From JAXLQL01 sp046331625 (lineage in GTDB: Bacteria; Acidobacteriota; Terriglobia; Bryobacterales; Bryobacteraceae): a DNA stretch of 64,000 bases. The notes beneath the pieces were generated by a model. The model was given only the letters and a program-made list of their open reading frames with translations, did no database searches and was not told the DNA's origin. The position numbers and the translations under genes are program-made. Of this stretch, positions 42,484 through 51,928 are shown piece by piece (the first letter of the stretch is position 1; each line of letters begins with the position of its first letter). The stretch lies in contig JAXLQL010000009.1 of assembly GCA_046331625.1 (NCBI GenBank), forward strand, positions 186,001 to 250,000. The letters are read 5' to 3'.

Positions 42484-43812
42484 ATGAAGAGAGTGTTGAG
42501 TTTCCTTTTCCAAACTATCCTTGCGTCCTCGGTGGCGCGCGGCCAAGGTCCAGGTTCGACGAGTCCGGCCGCATCGCAGATCACGTTGGCCCAGGCCGAG
42601 GAATTGCTGATCCAACGAAACCTGCCGGTTTCCGCTGGTCGAGTGGCCGTCGCGATCGCGGAGGCAGCTAGGCGAGTTGCCGGCCTTCGTCCGAATCCCA
42701 CGCTCCAAATGGGCGGGGAACAACTGCCTGTCTGGTCGAACATCAGCGGAAGTTATCCGAGGTTCTTTAGCACCAACGGCGACGCGGGAGCGAATCCTAC
42801 ATACACGGCCCAAATGTCCCAACTCATCGAGAGAGGTGGGAAGCGCCAGTTGCGCGTTGAACAAGCTGGCGCGTTGACAGGCGCGACAAAAGCGCAGGTC
42901 TTAGACACGATTCGCCAGCAATTGCTTGCGCTGCGACAGGCTTTCACGGCGGCGCTACTGGCGAAGGCGAATCTCGACCTTGCGATGGAAACGGATCGGC
43001 AATACGAGGAGACTGAGCGACTGAGCCAAATTCGACTCCAGGCCGGCGACATCGCGGTGGTCGATCTGGAACGAGTCCGAGCGGCAAGGCTCGTGTTCCG
43101 GCAGGCGATCACCGATTCGAGACTTGGATACGCGCAGGCGGTCAGAGACGTTCAAACACTGTTGGGACCCGACGCGGGCGCTGGCGCCGGTCCCGTGATC
43201 GACGCTACGTCTCTCCAACCGGGCTTCAGCCTCTCGGGTGAGCTGAGCGCGCGCGCAATCACCATGACGCTTGCTGAACTAAAGGCGCTGGCGCTTTCGG
43301 AGAGGCCAGATATCGAGGCTGCTCGCAAAGTTGAAGACGCTGCTCGTGCGGGTACTCGACTTGCAGAGGCCGCGAGGAAGCGGGACGTCACCGTGGCGAT
43401 GGAGTATCAACGAGTGGGAACAGACAGCGCCGTGGGTGCTATCGTGTCGGTCCCGATCTTCGTGTTCAACAATCAGCGGGACGCGATTGCTCAAGCCGCC
43501 GCTCAACAGCGGCTGGCATCCCTCCAAGTTCGCCAAACCAGAGCGCTAGTTGAAGCAGATGTGGAAAAAGCATATCTAGCAGTAGCCGCTGCAAGGCAGA
43601 CCCTCGACCTTTACGATGCCGGCGCTGTGGAGCGCGCGAGGCGCATTCGCGAGACCGTCCAATACAGCTATCAGCGCGGTGAAGCGAGCCTACTCGACCT
43701 CCTTGACGCGCAAAGAACCGCGAATCAGACTCTGAGCAGCTACAACCAGGCAAAAGCGATCTATGAAAACGCATACTGGCTCCTCGTGAGCTCCGTAGGC
43801 GGGAGTTTCTGA
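42484..43812 (+). CDS. Outer-membrane efflux protein, TolC/CzcC family
   Basis: 442 residues from MKRVLSFLFQTILASSVARG (signal peptide). Two homologous TolC-like halves with long coiled-coil helices: QITLAQAEELLIQRNLPV and LNLP-type repeats, SYQRGEASLLDLLDAQRTANQTL near the C-terminus. Such CzcC proteins export divalent metals with a membrane-fusion protein and an RND pump. Neither czcB nor czcA follows; mobile-element DNA begins 220 nt downstream, so the operon has been cut. Confidence 0.9.
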   Translation: MKRVLSFLFQTILASSVARGQGPGSTSPAASQITLAQAEELLIQRNLPVSAGRVAVAIAEAARRVAGLRPNPTLQMGGEQLPVWSNISGSYPRFFSTNGDAGANPTYTAQMSQLIERGGKRQLRVEQAGALTGATKAQVLDTIRQQLLALRQAFTAALLAKANLDLAMETDRQYEETERLSQIRLQAGDIAVVDLERVRAARLVFRQAITDSRLGYAQAVRDVQTLLGPDAGAGAGPVIDATSLQPGFSLSGELSARAITMTLAELKALALSERPDIEAARKVEDAARAGTRLAEAARKRDVTVAMEYQRVGTDSAVGAIVSVPIFVFNNQRDAIAQAAAQQRLASLQVRQTRALVEADVEKAYLAVAAARQTLDLYDAGAVERARRIRETVQYSYQRGEASLLDLLDAQRTANQTLSSYNQAKAIYENAYWLLVSSVGGSF

Positions 43813-43976
43813 CTTGTCGTCATGGTCTGCTCGTGTCGGGCCTCGCGCGGGAAGTTGCCACCTTTTGTAGGTCCGGACCGTGTTCTTCCAGCGCAACACG
43901 AGCCAGTTGAATGGCAGACTTGACAGATGATTTGGATGTGCTCAGATTAGAGCTAGCCAAACATATTTGAAATTGT

Positions 43977-44044
43977 GATTCCATCGGCTTTCAGCCGATT
44001 GTTTGGTTGTCAAGACTGAACAAAGCGGAGGAGCCGATGGAATC
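43977..44044. repeat. 13-bp perfect inverted repeat
   Basis: GATTCCATCGGCT (43977-43989) and AGCCGATGGAATC (44032-44044). The right arm covers the start codon of the next gene. It may be an element end or a translational hairpin. Confidence 0.7.
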
Positions 44045-44438
44045 GTTCACAAAGCTGTTTGGCAGCCTGCTGGTATTTGTATACCACTGTTTCGACCGGA
44101 TCGTCATCAATGGCTACCTGGAGCATCTGGCCAGGCCGGGGCAAGTAGTGCACTTCTTTCGGGACATCCTGGGGGTGCGGGCGATCACGAAAGAAGTCTT
44201 GTCGAAGCGGACGCAGGAATACCGGCAATGGGTGGAAGCCTTTGCGCGGAACCAGAAGATACCGATGCAGTGGGCCGAGAAGGGAGTCCGGAAAGAGGAC
44301 TTCGTGCTGCCCTACCTGAAGAAGATGGAGAAGCAGAATCGCTTCGGGGTGTACTTCATCTTCCAGAGCATGGAACAGGGCACGACGTTCCGGTCCACGG
44401 CGCCCAAGTATCCAACCGGCGACCCGGACTACCTGTAA
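44037..44438 (+). pseudogene. Truncated hypothetical protein of mobile-element type
   Basis: 133 residues from MESFTKLFGSLLVFVYHCFDRIVING. Homologues that I recall from soil bacteria are several hundred residues long and begin in this way with GYLEHLARPGQVVHFF, so this is the first third only. The stop follows GDPDYL at a sequence break near 44438. Probably a fragment. Confidence 0.6.
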
Positions 44439-44978
44439 CGGGCCGCGATCCTCTCCGGTGCCAAAGGCGGGATCGGTCACGATAATCTCCCCTGCCATCA
44501 GTGTGAGGAATCGCCCTTGACGCGTTCCTCTTGCGGCCCATGATCGGCCCAGATTTCTCTGGTGAAGCTCCAGAGCGGAGGCCTTGGGCATCAAACGCGA
44601 AGATCGCCCGAAGGGCGCTCCTTGTTCCGTGGTTCGGCGTCATCCCAACTTCACGGAGAAGATCATGAGGACAGAGGAAGACAATTTGAGAAGTTCACCG
44701 GAAAAGATCGTGACCCGTTACACTGGGGTCTTGGTGCCAGCGGCAAAAGCCTGACATTGTGCTGTTTCGTCGCCATTGTCTCTCCTTTCTCGCATCCCGT
44801 CTGATATACACCGCACGGTGCCTGCACCACAGCATAAGCCGCATGGCGACAACGATCAACACGAAAGATGCGGCAGCAGTGGGATGCGTTTCTTTATGTT
44901 CCACTACCGCATTCCGTTGTTGACGATGTGGTTTGCGGATCTCTGCGGAGTACGGCGCTGATAGGCTGGAGGAGCGAC
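44439..44978. other. Stretch without a supported gene
   Basis: About 540 nt between the truncated gene and the CPCC gene. No motif, tRNA or full gene was identified. Composition changes near 44700 suggest joined fragments. Confidence 0.4.
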
Positions 44979-45617
44979 ATGCCACCCAAAGACAATTCGA
45001 ACTCTCGATACGCTTGCCGTTGTTGTGGCTTTCACACGCTGTCAGAACCAAACTTCGGGAGCTATGAGATCTGCCCAGTCTGTTTCTGGGAGGATGATCC
45101 CGTCCAGAACGACGATCCGACTTACAAGGGCTGTGCGAACTCCGTCAGTCTGAAGGAAGCTCGAACCAATTTCATCACCAATGCGGCTGCAGAGCCACGA
45201 AATACGGCCCACACTCGGGGACCGCTGTCGGGCGAGGTCCCGCCGCCGCTTCTGTTGGCTGGCCTGGATGCGGAAGTCCGCCGCTCAAAGGAGAAGGCGG
45301 TGAGGATCTTGCTGCTCGGCATCGCAAGAAGCATCAAGGCAGGCCGGATCGGCGTCCTCGATGGATGTTCCGCAATCGCAGCGACTGCATGGCCTCTCAA
45401 TTTGGAGGGGCCTCTGGAAGATGTGGTCCGTCACTTCACCGGAGTAGCTGGCGAGATTGATGATTTCCCGAGCGGCAACACAAGGGACCTCTGGGACGCC
45501 GTGCCGTTGGCCGAAAAGGATGCCGAGCTTCGGGAATACGAACGGCGTGTTCGATCCTCTGTGTTGAACGACTGTCAGCAGCTCGAAGCCTTGTTGGTCA
45601 AGGATCTCAGCGACTAA
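44979..45617 (+). CDS. Cysteine-rich CPCC family protein
   Basis: 212 residues from MPPKDNSNSRYACRCCGFHTL, with GGAGG upstream of the ATG. The N-terminal zinc-binding module has CRCCGFHTLSEPNFGSYEICPVCFWEDDPVQ. CPCC domains are often found in immunity-like or phage-defence-associated proteins. The C-terminal 130 residues are helical with no recognised domain. Intact. The neighbouring genes are decayed toxin-antitoxin elements. Confidence 0.7.
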   Translation: MPPKDNSNSRYACRCCGFHTLSEPNFGSYEICPVCFWEDDPVQNDDPTYKGCANSVSLKEARTNFITNAAAEPRNTAHTRGPLSGEVPPPLLLAGLDAEVRRSKEKAVRILLLGIARSIKAGRIGVLDGCSAIAATAWPLNLEGPLEDVVRHFTGVAGEIDDFPSGNTRDLWDAVPLAEKDAELREYERRVRSSVLNDCQQLEALLVKDLSD

Positions 45618-45687
45618 CCGCCGCGCCTTACGCCGGTAAATGTGACCGCTGATGTGTTATCATTGTGTACGCAATCGAGGTGGCGCA

Positions 45688-45957
45688 ATGCAGACCACCA
45701 AAGTCGGAATTCGGGAATTTCGAGAGAACCTCGCGGACTATCTCGAATCGAAGACGCCGGTTGCCATTACTCGCCACGGATCGACGATTGGCATCTATGT
45801 GCCGACTAAGCCCAAGCCGAGCCAAGCGGATCTCGAAGCCCTGCGCGTGGCCGGAGAAAAGATGCAGGAGTTGATCGCGGCGGCGGGGACTACGGAAGAC
45901 GAGATCGTAGCCGGCTTCAAGAAGGCTCGGCGCGAGCGGCGGATGCGAAAGGGCTAG
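45688..45957 (+). CDS. Phd/YefM-type antitoxin
   Basis: 89 residues from MQTTKVGIREFRENLADYLESKTPVAITRHG, the classical Phd/YefM DNA-binding and dimerisation start. The basic C-terminus (ARRERRMRKG) would contact the toxin. It is followed after 2 nt by a frameshifted PIN toxin. The antitoxin itself is complete. Confidence 0.85.
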   Translation: MQTTKVGIREFRENLADYLESKTPVAITRHGSTIGIYVPTKPKPSQADLEALRVAGEKMQELIAAAGTTEDEIVAGFKKARRERRMRKG

Positions 45958-45959
45958 CG

Positions 45960-46387
45960 ATGCTGGTGCTCGACGCGAATATTCTGATTCGCGCGGTGCT
46001 GGGGTCGCGAGTGCTGGGCTTGCTGCGGAAGTACCCGGGCAAGTCGAATTCATGGCTCCCGACGGAGCGTTTCACGAAGCACGAGACCATCTCCCGGAGA
46101 TTCTGGCGGTCTGGAAGATTCCAGCGGCTCCAGCAATGACGACGCTTGATCTGGTGGCGCGCCGCGTACAAACGGTTGAAGCGGAGACGTATTCTTCCCA
46201 CGAAGCGATTGCGCGCGAGCGCATCGACCGCCGGGACGAAGACGATTGGCCTGTTCTGGCCGCGGCCCTCGCGCTTGGCTGCCCCATCTGGACCGAAGGC
46301 ACCGACTTCCTCGGCTGCGGCGTGGCGACCTGGACGACAGATCGCGTGGAGTTGTACTTGGCTAAGACCGCGGAGCGAGAAGTATGA
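45960..46387 (+). pseudogene. PIN-domain toxin, frameshifted
   Basis: Starts MLVLDANILIRAVLGSRV, the N-terminal PIN strand with Asp5. A frame change near 46039 (CCGGGCAAGTC) is needed to reach QVEFMAPDGAFHEARDHLPEIL and the acidic RRDEDDWPVLAAALALGCPIWTEGTDF. Total length is two bases off a multiple of three, so one base is missing. The full PIN domain is otherwise present. Confidence 0.8.
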
Positions 46388-46594
46388 CGGACGAACAATT
46401 CTGTCGGCACGCGCTCGGCGTGCTACAGCGAGAACTAGTTTCCGATGGGCTGGCGCGGTTCTTGCGGCTATGTCGGTCCCGGCCCCGGCGACTACACCCG
46501 CGACCGTGAGCAATGGTTGGGGCGCCTGACGCTAGACGATATTAGGCAGTCCATCGATAGTCACCGGCGGCTGGGTGACCCGCCGTCAGACTGA
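46384..46594 (+). pseudogene. Small frameshifted gene
   Basis: Frame 1 begins MTDEQFCRHALGVLQRELVSDGLARFLRL; after a base change near 46470 the next frame continues GPGPGDYTRDREQWLGRLTLDDIRQSI to a stop at 46594. Together they look like one short protein, but no family is recognised. It overlaps the toxin stop. Confidence 0.55.
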
Positions 46595-46953
46595 GTCCGG
46601 GGTCCAGGTCCACTCAAAGCCCTCGAGCCAGTTGCCGTCTTGAATGCCGATAGATCGCCCGTCGAAAAGCTTGTGGGCAAACCGTCCATCTGGGACATTG
46701 ATGATTGCGCGAAAGTCATCAATGATTGGACGCGCTTGGTGCCACGGACGAGAACGGCACACTTTGAGAAGTCTGCAGACCAGACAAGCCGAACATCACC
46801 CTGCTCAGGCTGGACACCGCCCCGATCATACGCTGGCGCTGCGACCAGAATGCCATTCTCGCCTCGTTCAGCGCGAGTCGAGTCGTAAAGATAAAGCCAG
46901 CCGGTCTCTCCGTCGTCTTCGAAGATGCCGACGAGTCCGTCCTGCCCGGCTTC
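46586..46953 (-). pseudogene. DUF2251-like gene, 3' part, interrupted by the IS and frameshifted
   Basis: The minus strand reads QDGLVGIFEDDGETGWLYLYDSTR..., an FEDDGETG core typical of DUF2251. Near 46745 the frame changes; the tail continues ARPIIDDFRAIINVPDGRFAHKLFDG to a stop at 46588. The first six codons (MLQEAG) lie beyond the IS at 48952-48969. Joining the two pieces across the IS restores the reading frame. Confidence 0.8.
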
Positions 46954-47050
46954 GGGCGCGGCTACTTTTCGACGACGGCCAAGTAGCGACAAATCAGTAG
47001 CTTGCGAAAGTTCGGGGAACTTGGCTTGAGTCAAAAAGGTGGGGATATGA

Positions 47051-47359
47051 TCATATCCCGGCTTTTGGGGGCGGTGAGGGGGATGTCTCGGCATGTTTGG
47101 CGAGGCGAACCAAGGCTTGTCGAGATAGCCGTTCCATGCGGGCAAGCGTCGCCTTGAGCCTCCGATACTGTTTGGCCGCCGCCCGATAGATGGCCGCCGA
47201 AGGCGAGCTAGATCGGACGTTGACCGTCTTGCCGCCTTGTTTGTAGGTCCATTCGTAGTACGGTCCGTGGCGCTTGGATGGCTGAGTGTGGCAAGCGCAC
47301 TGCGCCTTGCCGCACTTGACCATCCGCGACAACACGGTGCCTTTGGTGAAGTACTCCAT
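47051..47359 (-). CDS. DUF6788-like IS accessory protein
   Basis: 102 residues: MEYFTKGTVLSRMVKCGKAQCACH, a small zinc-ribbon-like Cys pattern, then GPYYEWTYKQGGKTVNVR. Proteins of this type are known alongside IS transposases and probably bind DNA. It is divergent from the transposase gene inside the element. Confidence 0.65.
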   Translation of the reverse strand: MEYFTKGTVLSRMVKCGKAQCACHTQPSKRHGPYYEWTYKQGGKTVNVRSSSPSAAIYRAAAKQYRRLKATLARMERLSRQALVRLAKHAETSPSPPPKAGI

Positions 47360-47451
47360 TGGGCCAACTCCTGTTTGAGTTGCTGGAATCGTTGCTCCAG
47401 TGGTTCGGTAGCCTTGTGCGGGAAGCGGGTGTTTTGGGCGTGGCCATTGTC

Positions 47452-47471
47452 TTACGGTAATAGTACCGTAA
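47452..47471. promoter_or_regulatory. Palindrome between the two IS genes
   Basis: TTACGGTAatagTACCGTAA, a perfect 8-bp inverted repeat, 4 nt before the transposase ATG (47476). Candidate regulatory site. Confidence 0.5.
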
Positions 47472-47475
47472 TATC

Positions 47476-48943
47476 ATGGCGAACGCCACTCCCCCCACCC
47501 CCTTTGATCCCTCCGCCATCGATCCTGCCGTTCTCCAGCAGTTCCTCTCCATCCACGATTGGCTCTCCGATGGCGATACCGCCTCTCTTCCCCTTCATGC
47601 CATCGAACACCACCAGGCGGCGAGATCCGCGAGTTGCAGCGGGTTCTCCTCCAAGCTCACTCGATCGCAGAGGGACTGGCGATGTCGGACCTGCCCTCGT
47701 TGTCAACGGCCAGATCTACAACCACCGCCGCATCCACCCTCGCATCATCAGAACCCTCGCTGGCGAAGTCCGGATCGACCGCCTGGCCTACAGCCGTGAC
47801 GGCTCCGGCAGCATTCACCCTCTCGACGAGGCTCTTCAACTGCCTGCCCGTTCCTTCTCCTACGATCTGCAAAAACACTTGGCCAAGGCTGCTGTTCAGG
47901 GCCCCTTCCAGGAGTCCCTCGACCGGATCGAGGACATCGCTGGATTCGGATCCACAAGCGCAGCCTGGAAGCCATCGTCCAGGAAGCAGCCCGTGACTTC
48001 GACGATTCCTACTTGCAGCGGCCACCACAGGTCCCCGATCCCAAGGCATCCCTGCTCGTTGTCTCTTTGGACGGCAAGGGCATCCCCTTGGTCAGTGGCT
48101 CCCCTTCAGCGCTCGGTTCGGCCTTCCAAGGGACCAAAGCCCGGTGGAAAAAAGATGGCCACCGTAGCCACGGTCTTCTACCGGGCTCCCTGGATTCGCA
48201 CGCCCGATCAAGTTGTCGAGAGTCTATTCCGCACCACCATCCGCCCCAACTACTCTGAGCAGCCTCCTCGCCCGGAGCACAAACGCGTCTGGGCCAGCTT
48301 GCAGAAAACCAAAGCCGACGTGATCGATGAAGTCCTTCGCGAGGTCCTCCGCCGCGACCCCGACTCTCACAAAACCCGCGTTGCACTGACCGACGGCGAT
48401 CGCTCGCTCCAAGCGCTTGTCCACAATAAACTCGAGGTTACTCTGATCCTCGACTTGCTTCATGTGCTCGGCTACGTTTGGCAGGCCGCTCATGTTCTGT
48501 GCCCCGGCCCGGAAGACGGTCCCGAGGTCGAGATCTACGCTCGGCTGGCCTGTTCCAGAATCCTCGAAGGCAACGTTTGTCAGGTGATCAAAGGCCTCCG
48601 CCAAACTGCCACCAAGCGGCGCCTGCTCGGTACAGCTCGCGAGACTCTGCTCAAAGTCGCCAACTACTTCGACCACAACAAACAACACATGCGCTACCAC
48701 GATTACCTCGCGCAAGGCCTCCCCATTGCCAGTGGCTCGGTGGAAGGGGCTTGCAAACACCTCATCAAGGACCGAATGGAACGCTCCGGAATGCGATGGA
48801 CCGAGCCAATGGCGGAAGCCATCGTCAAACTTCGCGCCATTTACCTCAGTGGGGACTTCGACGACTATTGGCCCTACCACATCAAGCAAGATCAGGCACG
48901 GCTACACCCCAAAGGCCGCTGGTCCCCCGTCGTCGAAAAGTAG
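47476..48943 (+). pseudogene. ISKra4 family transposase, frameshifted
   Basis: The start MANATPPTPFDPSAIDP is in one frame; the core VVNGQIYNHRRIHPRIIRTL and ATVATVFYRAPWIRTPDQV in another; LLVVSLDGKGIPLVSGSP in a third. At least four frame changes are needed. The C-terminal ASGSVEGACKHLIKDRMERSG is diagnostic of ISKra4 transposases. It is inactive as it stands. Confidence 0.85.
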
Positions 48944-48951
48944 CCACGCCC

Positions 48952-48969
48952 CCCGGCTTCCTGCAGCAT
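48952..48969 (-). pseudogene. DUF2251-like gene, 5' six codons
   Basis: ATG CTG CAG GAA GCC GGG on the minus strand, continuing in frame with 46944 once the IS and one target copy are removed. Confidence 0.75.
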
Positions 48970-49158
48970 GAATCCCGGCTCACTCACAGCGACAGTGTAA
49001 CGAGTGGGGCGAGTCTTTGTCAGCAGTTTTGTCAGCAACGTGCTCCAAATCTCGCCAATCCGTCCGCGTACGCCCGAATGCTCACCGCACCCGTAACCCT
49101 CGCCGAATCATGAGGAAGACGGAGAAAAGAAACTACGCCAGAGACTTGACAAGACTGG

Positions 49159-49206
49159 CTTCGAAATCAGCAGGTCGCTGGTTCGATCCTGGCGGGTGGC
49201 TCCAGA
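49159..49206. repeat. Right attachment-like repeat (partial tRNA-Thr)
   Basis: A 48-bp copy of the 3' half of tRNA-Thr with three changes. Two are C-to-T changes in the T-arm that turn G-C pairs into wobble G-T pairs, so the arm can still fold. It lacks the acceptor 5' half and is not a tRNA gene. Marks the right end of the island. Confidence 0.8.
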
Positions 49207-50160
49207 ACAAGATCGATCCGTGGGGTAGAGGCCTCCTTTGGCGGGCTTCGGTGTTTTTGCCGGCAAAGTCATGCTCGGGCCAGGTCCGCTCGTGACTTCG
49301 CCTGGACCGAGCGGCGGACTGTTTGGGCTCCATCGGTTTCGGAGTTACGGCTTGGTCACACACGGATTCGCGAGTACGAATAAGTACGAATACAGCATTG
49401 ATTTGATGCCCGGCGAGCCGTAGTTCACCGGGATGTCCGCCGGCATGAGGGGGATGGCAGCAAAGCGGCTGGGGAGCAAGCGGCCGGCGCGTTCGTCCGA
49501 GAGGATAGCAGCGCAAACATTGACTGGTTTGCCGAAAGACTTCAGGCTGCCCTCGATTTTATTTGCGAAATGAACCGTCCACGACGCCATTGGTTTGGAT
49601 TTACCGTGCGGATATTTGGGCGGAAAGGCAGAAAGTGCGAAGGGGGGCGTTTTGGACCGCGCGCAACATGGCCGGCAAGCTGCCGGTTCTGGCTGCTTTG
49701 ATTCAAAGAGCTTGCCGTGATCTGCGCTGAATCCAACGCAAGTCATTCTGGAGGGACTAACTCCTCGCGATGCGGGCACGAGTGTTGGCGCACTGGCTCG
49801 AGCGGAAGGCGCCTCCAGCTTCCGATCGGCGCCCGGAGCCGTTCGGCTTCCTCCGCCGTGGGGTAGGAGCGGGCGCCTGTGCCGCCAACACCGCGCAGGC
49901 GGCCAAGGCGAAGGCTGCCGATCTGTCAAAGCGATAGGTCCTCGAATGGTCTCCTGAAGGGTCTCCTGGCACCGGCGCAAGTTCCGGCCGGGTGGCCGCC
50001 GCCGGTGGATGTCGCTCTTTCGCTACTTTCCGGCGCGAAATTCGAGAGGTACTCGCCCGCCATCACCCGCCAATAGCGGAAACCGAAGTGGAAGCCGCCC
50101 AAGCACCCTTCGGGAGGGGGTTAAAGTTCGCTGGCGGGGCCTGGGCACCGGGCATCGGAA
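49207..50160. other. Stretch without a supported gene
   Basis: About 950 nt after the island. Open frames on the minus strand (49345-49980) have no family motif, and the frame across the repeat reads a tRNA-derived peptide. No clear gene. Confidence 0.4.
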
Positions 50161-50204
50161 GCGGGACTGAAGTCCCGCGCAGGCTGAAAGCCTGCCCCAC
50201 AATC
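50161..50204. repeat. REP-like palindrome
   Basis: Two adjacent small hairpins, GCGGGACTGAAGTCCCGC and GCAGGCTGAAAGCCTGC. Nearly the same sequence occurs at 61792-61835. Confidence 0.8.
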
Positions 50205-50401
50205 TGAACCATGGAATTTTGCGCCGGGAAGTAGCCAAAGGAACGCATACAACCCGGTTCGCTTGGCAGGGACGGCATCAGGTGTACGTTCCGGTTCTCG
50301 ATGCGGTGCGATTGGGTCGGGCCGCGGAAGTTCTGTTCTCGCCTGCCCGAGCCAGTATGCGCGTGTTTTTCCCCCTGCAAGGCCGCCGCGGACAGCCGTG
50401 G

Positions 50402-51394
50402 TCAGACGACGCGAGGCTTGATCACGGCGACGCCAATGGCGCCGAGGTCTTTCATGAGGCGATCAAACATCTCTTGCCCACGGTAGCGGCCCACGATCGC
50501 CCCCCCCGATCCTGCGAAGTTGGCCGACGCGCCGGCGGCGCGCGCCACGCGGATCATCTCCTTGTTGCCCTCGCCGATCTGATAGATGGTGGTGCGCAAG
50601 TCGAAGTTGGCATCGATCAAACGGTCGAGCGCGTCGTAGTCGCGGGTGAGCAGGGCGGCGCGGCCTTGCTGGGCATAGCCGGCCCACGTCTTCATCGCGT
50701 CCACCACCTTCGCCTCGCCCTGCCGCCAGCGTTCGCGGATGTTGTTGTGGAACACTTCGGTGCCTTCACTCAGCGACCGGCGGTAGGCGAGATAGATGTC
50801 GGGAAGCAGGGCCGGATCGAGCCGCTCGTAGTTGCCGTACCCCTGCTTCTCCATCACGTCGCGAGAGAAGTCCATGTAGACGAGCCCCTCGTACGCTTGG
50901 ATCACACGATCTTGCAAACCCGCACTCACGCCCAACTCGCGCGTCTCGGTTTCGAGCACCAGGTTCGCTTGAATCGGGGGGGGGATCTCGAGGTTCCAAT
51001 ATTGGCACAATGCTCGTAGCGCAGCGGTGATGATGGCGCTCGACCCGCCCATGCCGAGCCGCAAGGGCACCGTGGTTTCATACTCGATGGTGAAGTTGCG
51101 GTCTGGCAGTTCGATGCCGTTGGCCTTGCAGTAATCCATCAGCCGCACGATCAGCGCCTGGATGATGCGGATGCCGCCGTAGTAACCGCGCCACCGGGTG
51201 GTCTCGTACAAGTCTCCGAGGTTCTCGAACACGGGCGTGTCCGCCTTCGACAGCTTGATCTCGAGCCGCGCGCTCGGGTTCAGTATCACACGGGCGCGGA
51301 AGTTCTTGACGAGCAGGGAAATGGTGCGTCCAAAGTAGCCGTCGCTCGGATTACCGAGCAGTCCGGCGCGGGCGTAGGCGAAGGTCTCGATCAT
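50402..51394 (-). CDS. GHMP family sugar kinase
   Basis: 330 residues. The ATP-binding motif is VPLRLGMGGSSAIITAALRAL (Pro-x3-Gly-Leu/Met-Gly-Ser-Ser-Ala), and the N-terminal GHMP substrate motif is ARAGLLGNPSDGYFGRTISL. The C-terminal AAGASANFAGSGGAIVG is the third GHMP motif. Substrate may be a sugar or sugar acid such as glucuronate; glucuronokinase-like proteins share this pattern. Single gene, divergent from dtd. Confidence 0.85.
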   Translation of the reverse strand: MIETFAYARAGLLGNPSDGYFGRTISLLVKNFRARVILNPSARLEIKLSKADTPVFENLGDLYETTRWRGYYGGIRIIQALIVRLMDYCKANGIELPDRNFTIEYETTVPLRLGMGGSSAIITAALRALCQYWNLEIPPPIQANLVLETETRELGVSAGLQDRVIQAYEGLVYMDFSRDVMEKQGYGNYERLDPALLPDIYLAYRRSLSEGTEVFHNNIRERWRQGEAKVVDAMKTWAGYAQQGRAALLTRDYDALDRLIDANFDLRTTIYQIGEGNKEMIRVARAAGASANFAGSGGAIVGRYRGQEMFDRLMKDLGAIGVAVIKPRVV

Positions 51395-51438
51395 CTTCTA
51401 TAAGCCTACATCGGCAGAGGCGCTGTATCATCTGTAGA

Positions 51439-51894
51439 ATGCGCGCCCTGATTCAACGCGTCGACCGCGCTTCGGTCCGTGTGGGTGGGGAAGTGGTCGG
51501 CTCGATCAGCCGTGGACTTCTCGTTTTCGTCGGAGTGGGGAAAGAGGACGATGAAGCCGCCGCTGATTCCCTGGCCGCCAAGATTGCCGGACTTCGTCTG
51601 TTCAATGATGACCAGGAGAAGATGAACCTGAGCGTCGCCGACATCGGCGGCTCATTGCTCATCGTCTCTCAGTTCACCCTGTACGGTGACGTGCGCAGGG
51701 GCCGCCGGCCTGCCTTCGATCGTGCCGCCCCCCCCGATCGGGCTCGTTTGCTGTACGAACGTTTTGTTTCCGCGGCAAAAGCTACTGGAGTCCCGGTCGA
51801 GACAGGAATTTTCCAGGCGTCAATGGAGGTGGAACTCACGAATTTGGGCCCAGTTACGATTCTGGTCGATACAGAGGTTGCTAAGGGCCTTTGA
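51439..51894 (+). CDS. dtd: D-aminoacyl-tRNA deacylase
   Basis: 151 residues, close to the family's usual 145-150. The start MRALIQRVDRASVRVGGE and the motifs SQFTLYGDVRRGRRPAFDRAA and LTNLGPVTILVDT are the two conserved active-site elements (SQxT and NxGPVT). It removes D-amino acids from tRNAs. Start 44 nt from the divergent kinase. Confidence 0.97.
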   Translation: MRALIQRVDRASVRVGGEVVGSISRGLLVFVGVGKEDDEAAADSLAAKIAGLRLFNDDQEKMNLSVADIGGSLLIVSQFTLYGDVRRGRRPAFDRAAPPDRARLLYERFVSAAKATGVPVETGIFQASMEVELTNLGPVTILVDTEVAKGL

Positions 51895-51928
51895 CGGATG
51901 TATACTACAGGAACGTCGAGTTTTGTTT

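Larger units (their letters stand above)
46954..48951. mobile_element. ISKra4-like insertion sequence
   Basis: 1998 bp. 25-bp terminal inverted repeats with one mismatch at 46954-46978 and 48927-48951 (they begin GGGCG and contain GGCTACTTTTCGACGACGG). The target duplication CCCGGCTTC lies at 46945-46953 and 48952-48960. It carries a DUF6788 gene and a degenerate transposase gene, diverging from a palindrome at 47452. Confidence 0.9.

Noticed and set aside
49133..49516. Leftward frame with FWSHPPGSNQRPADFE
   Set aside because: The same tRNA-derived artefact, read from the attR-like tRNA fragment.
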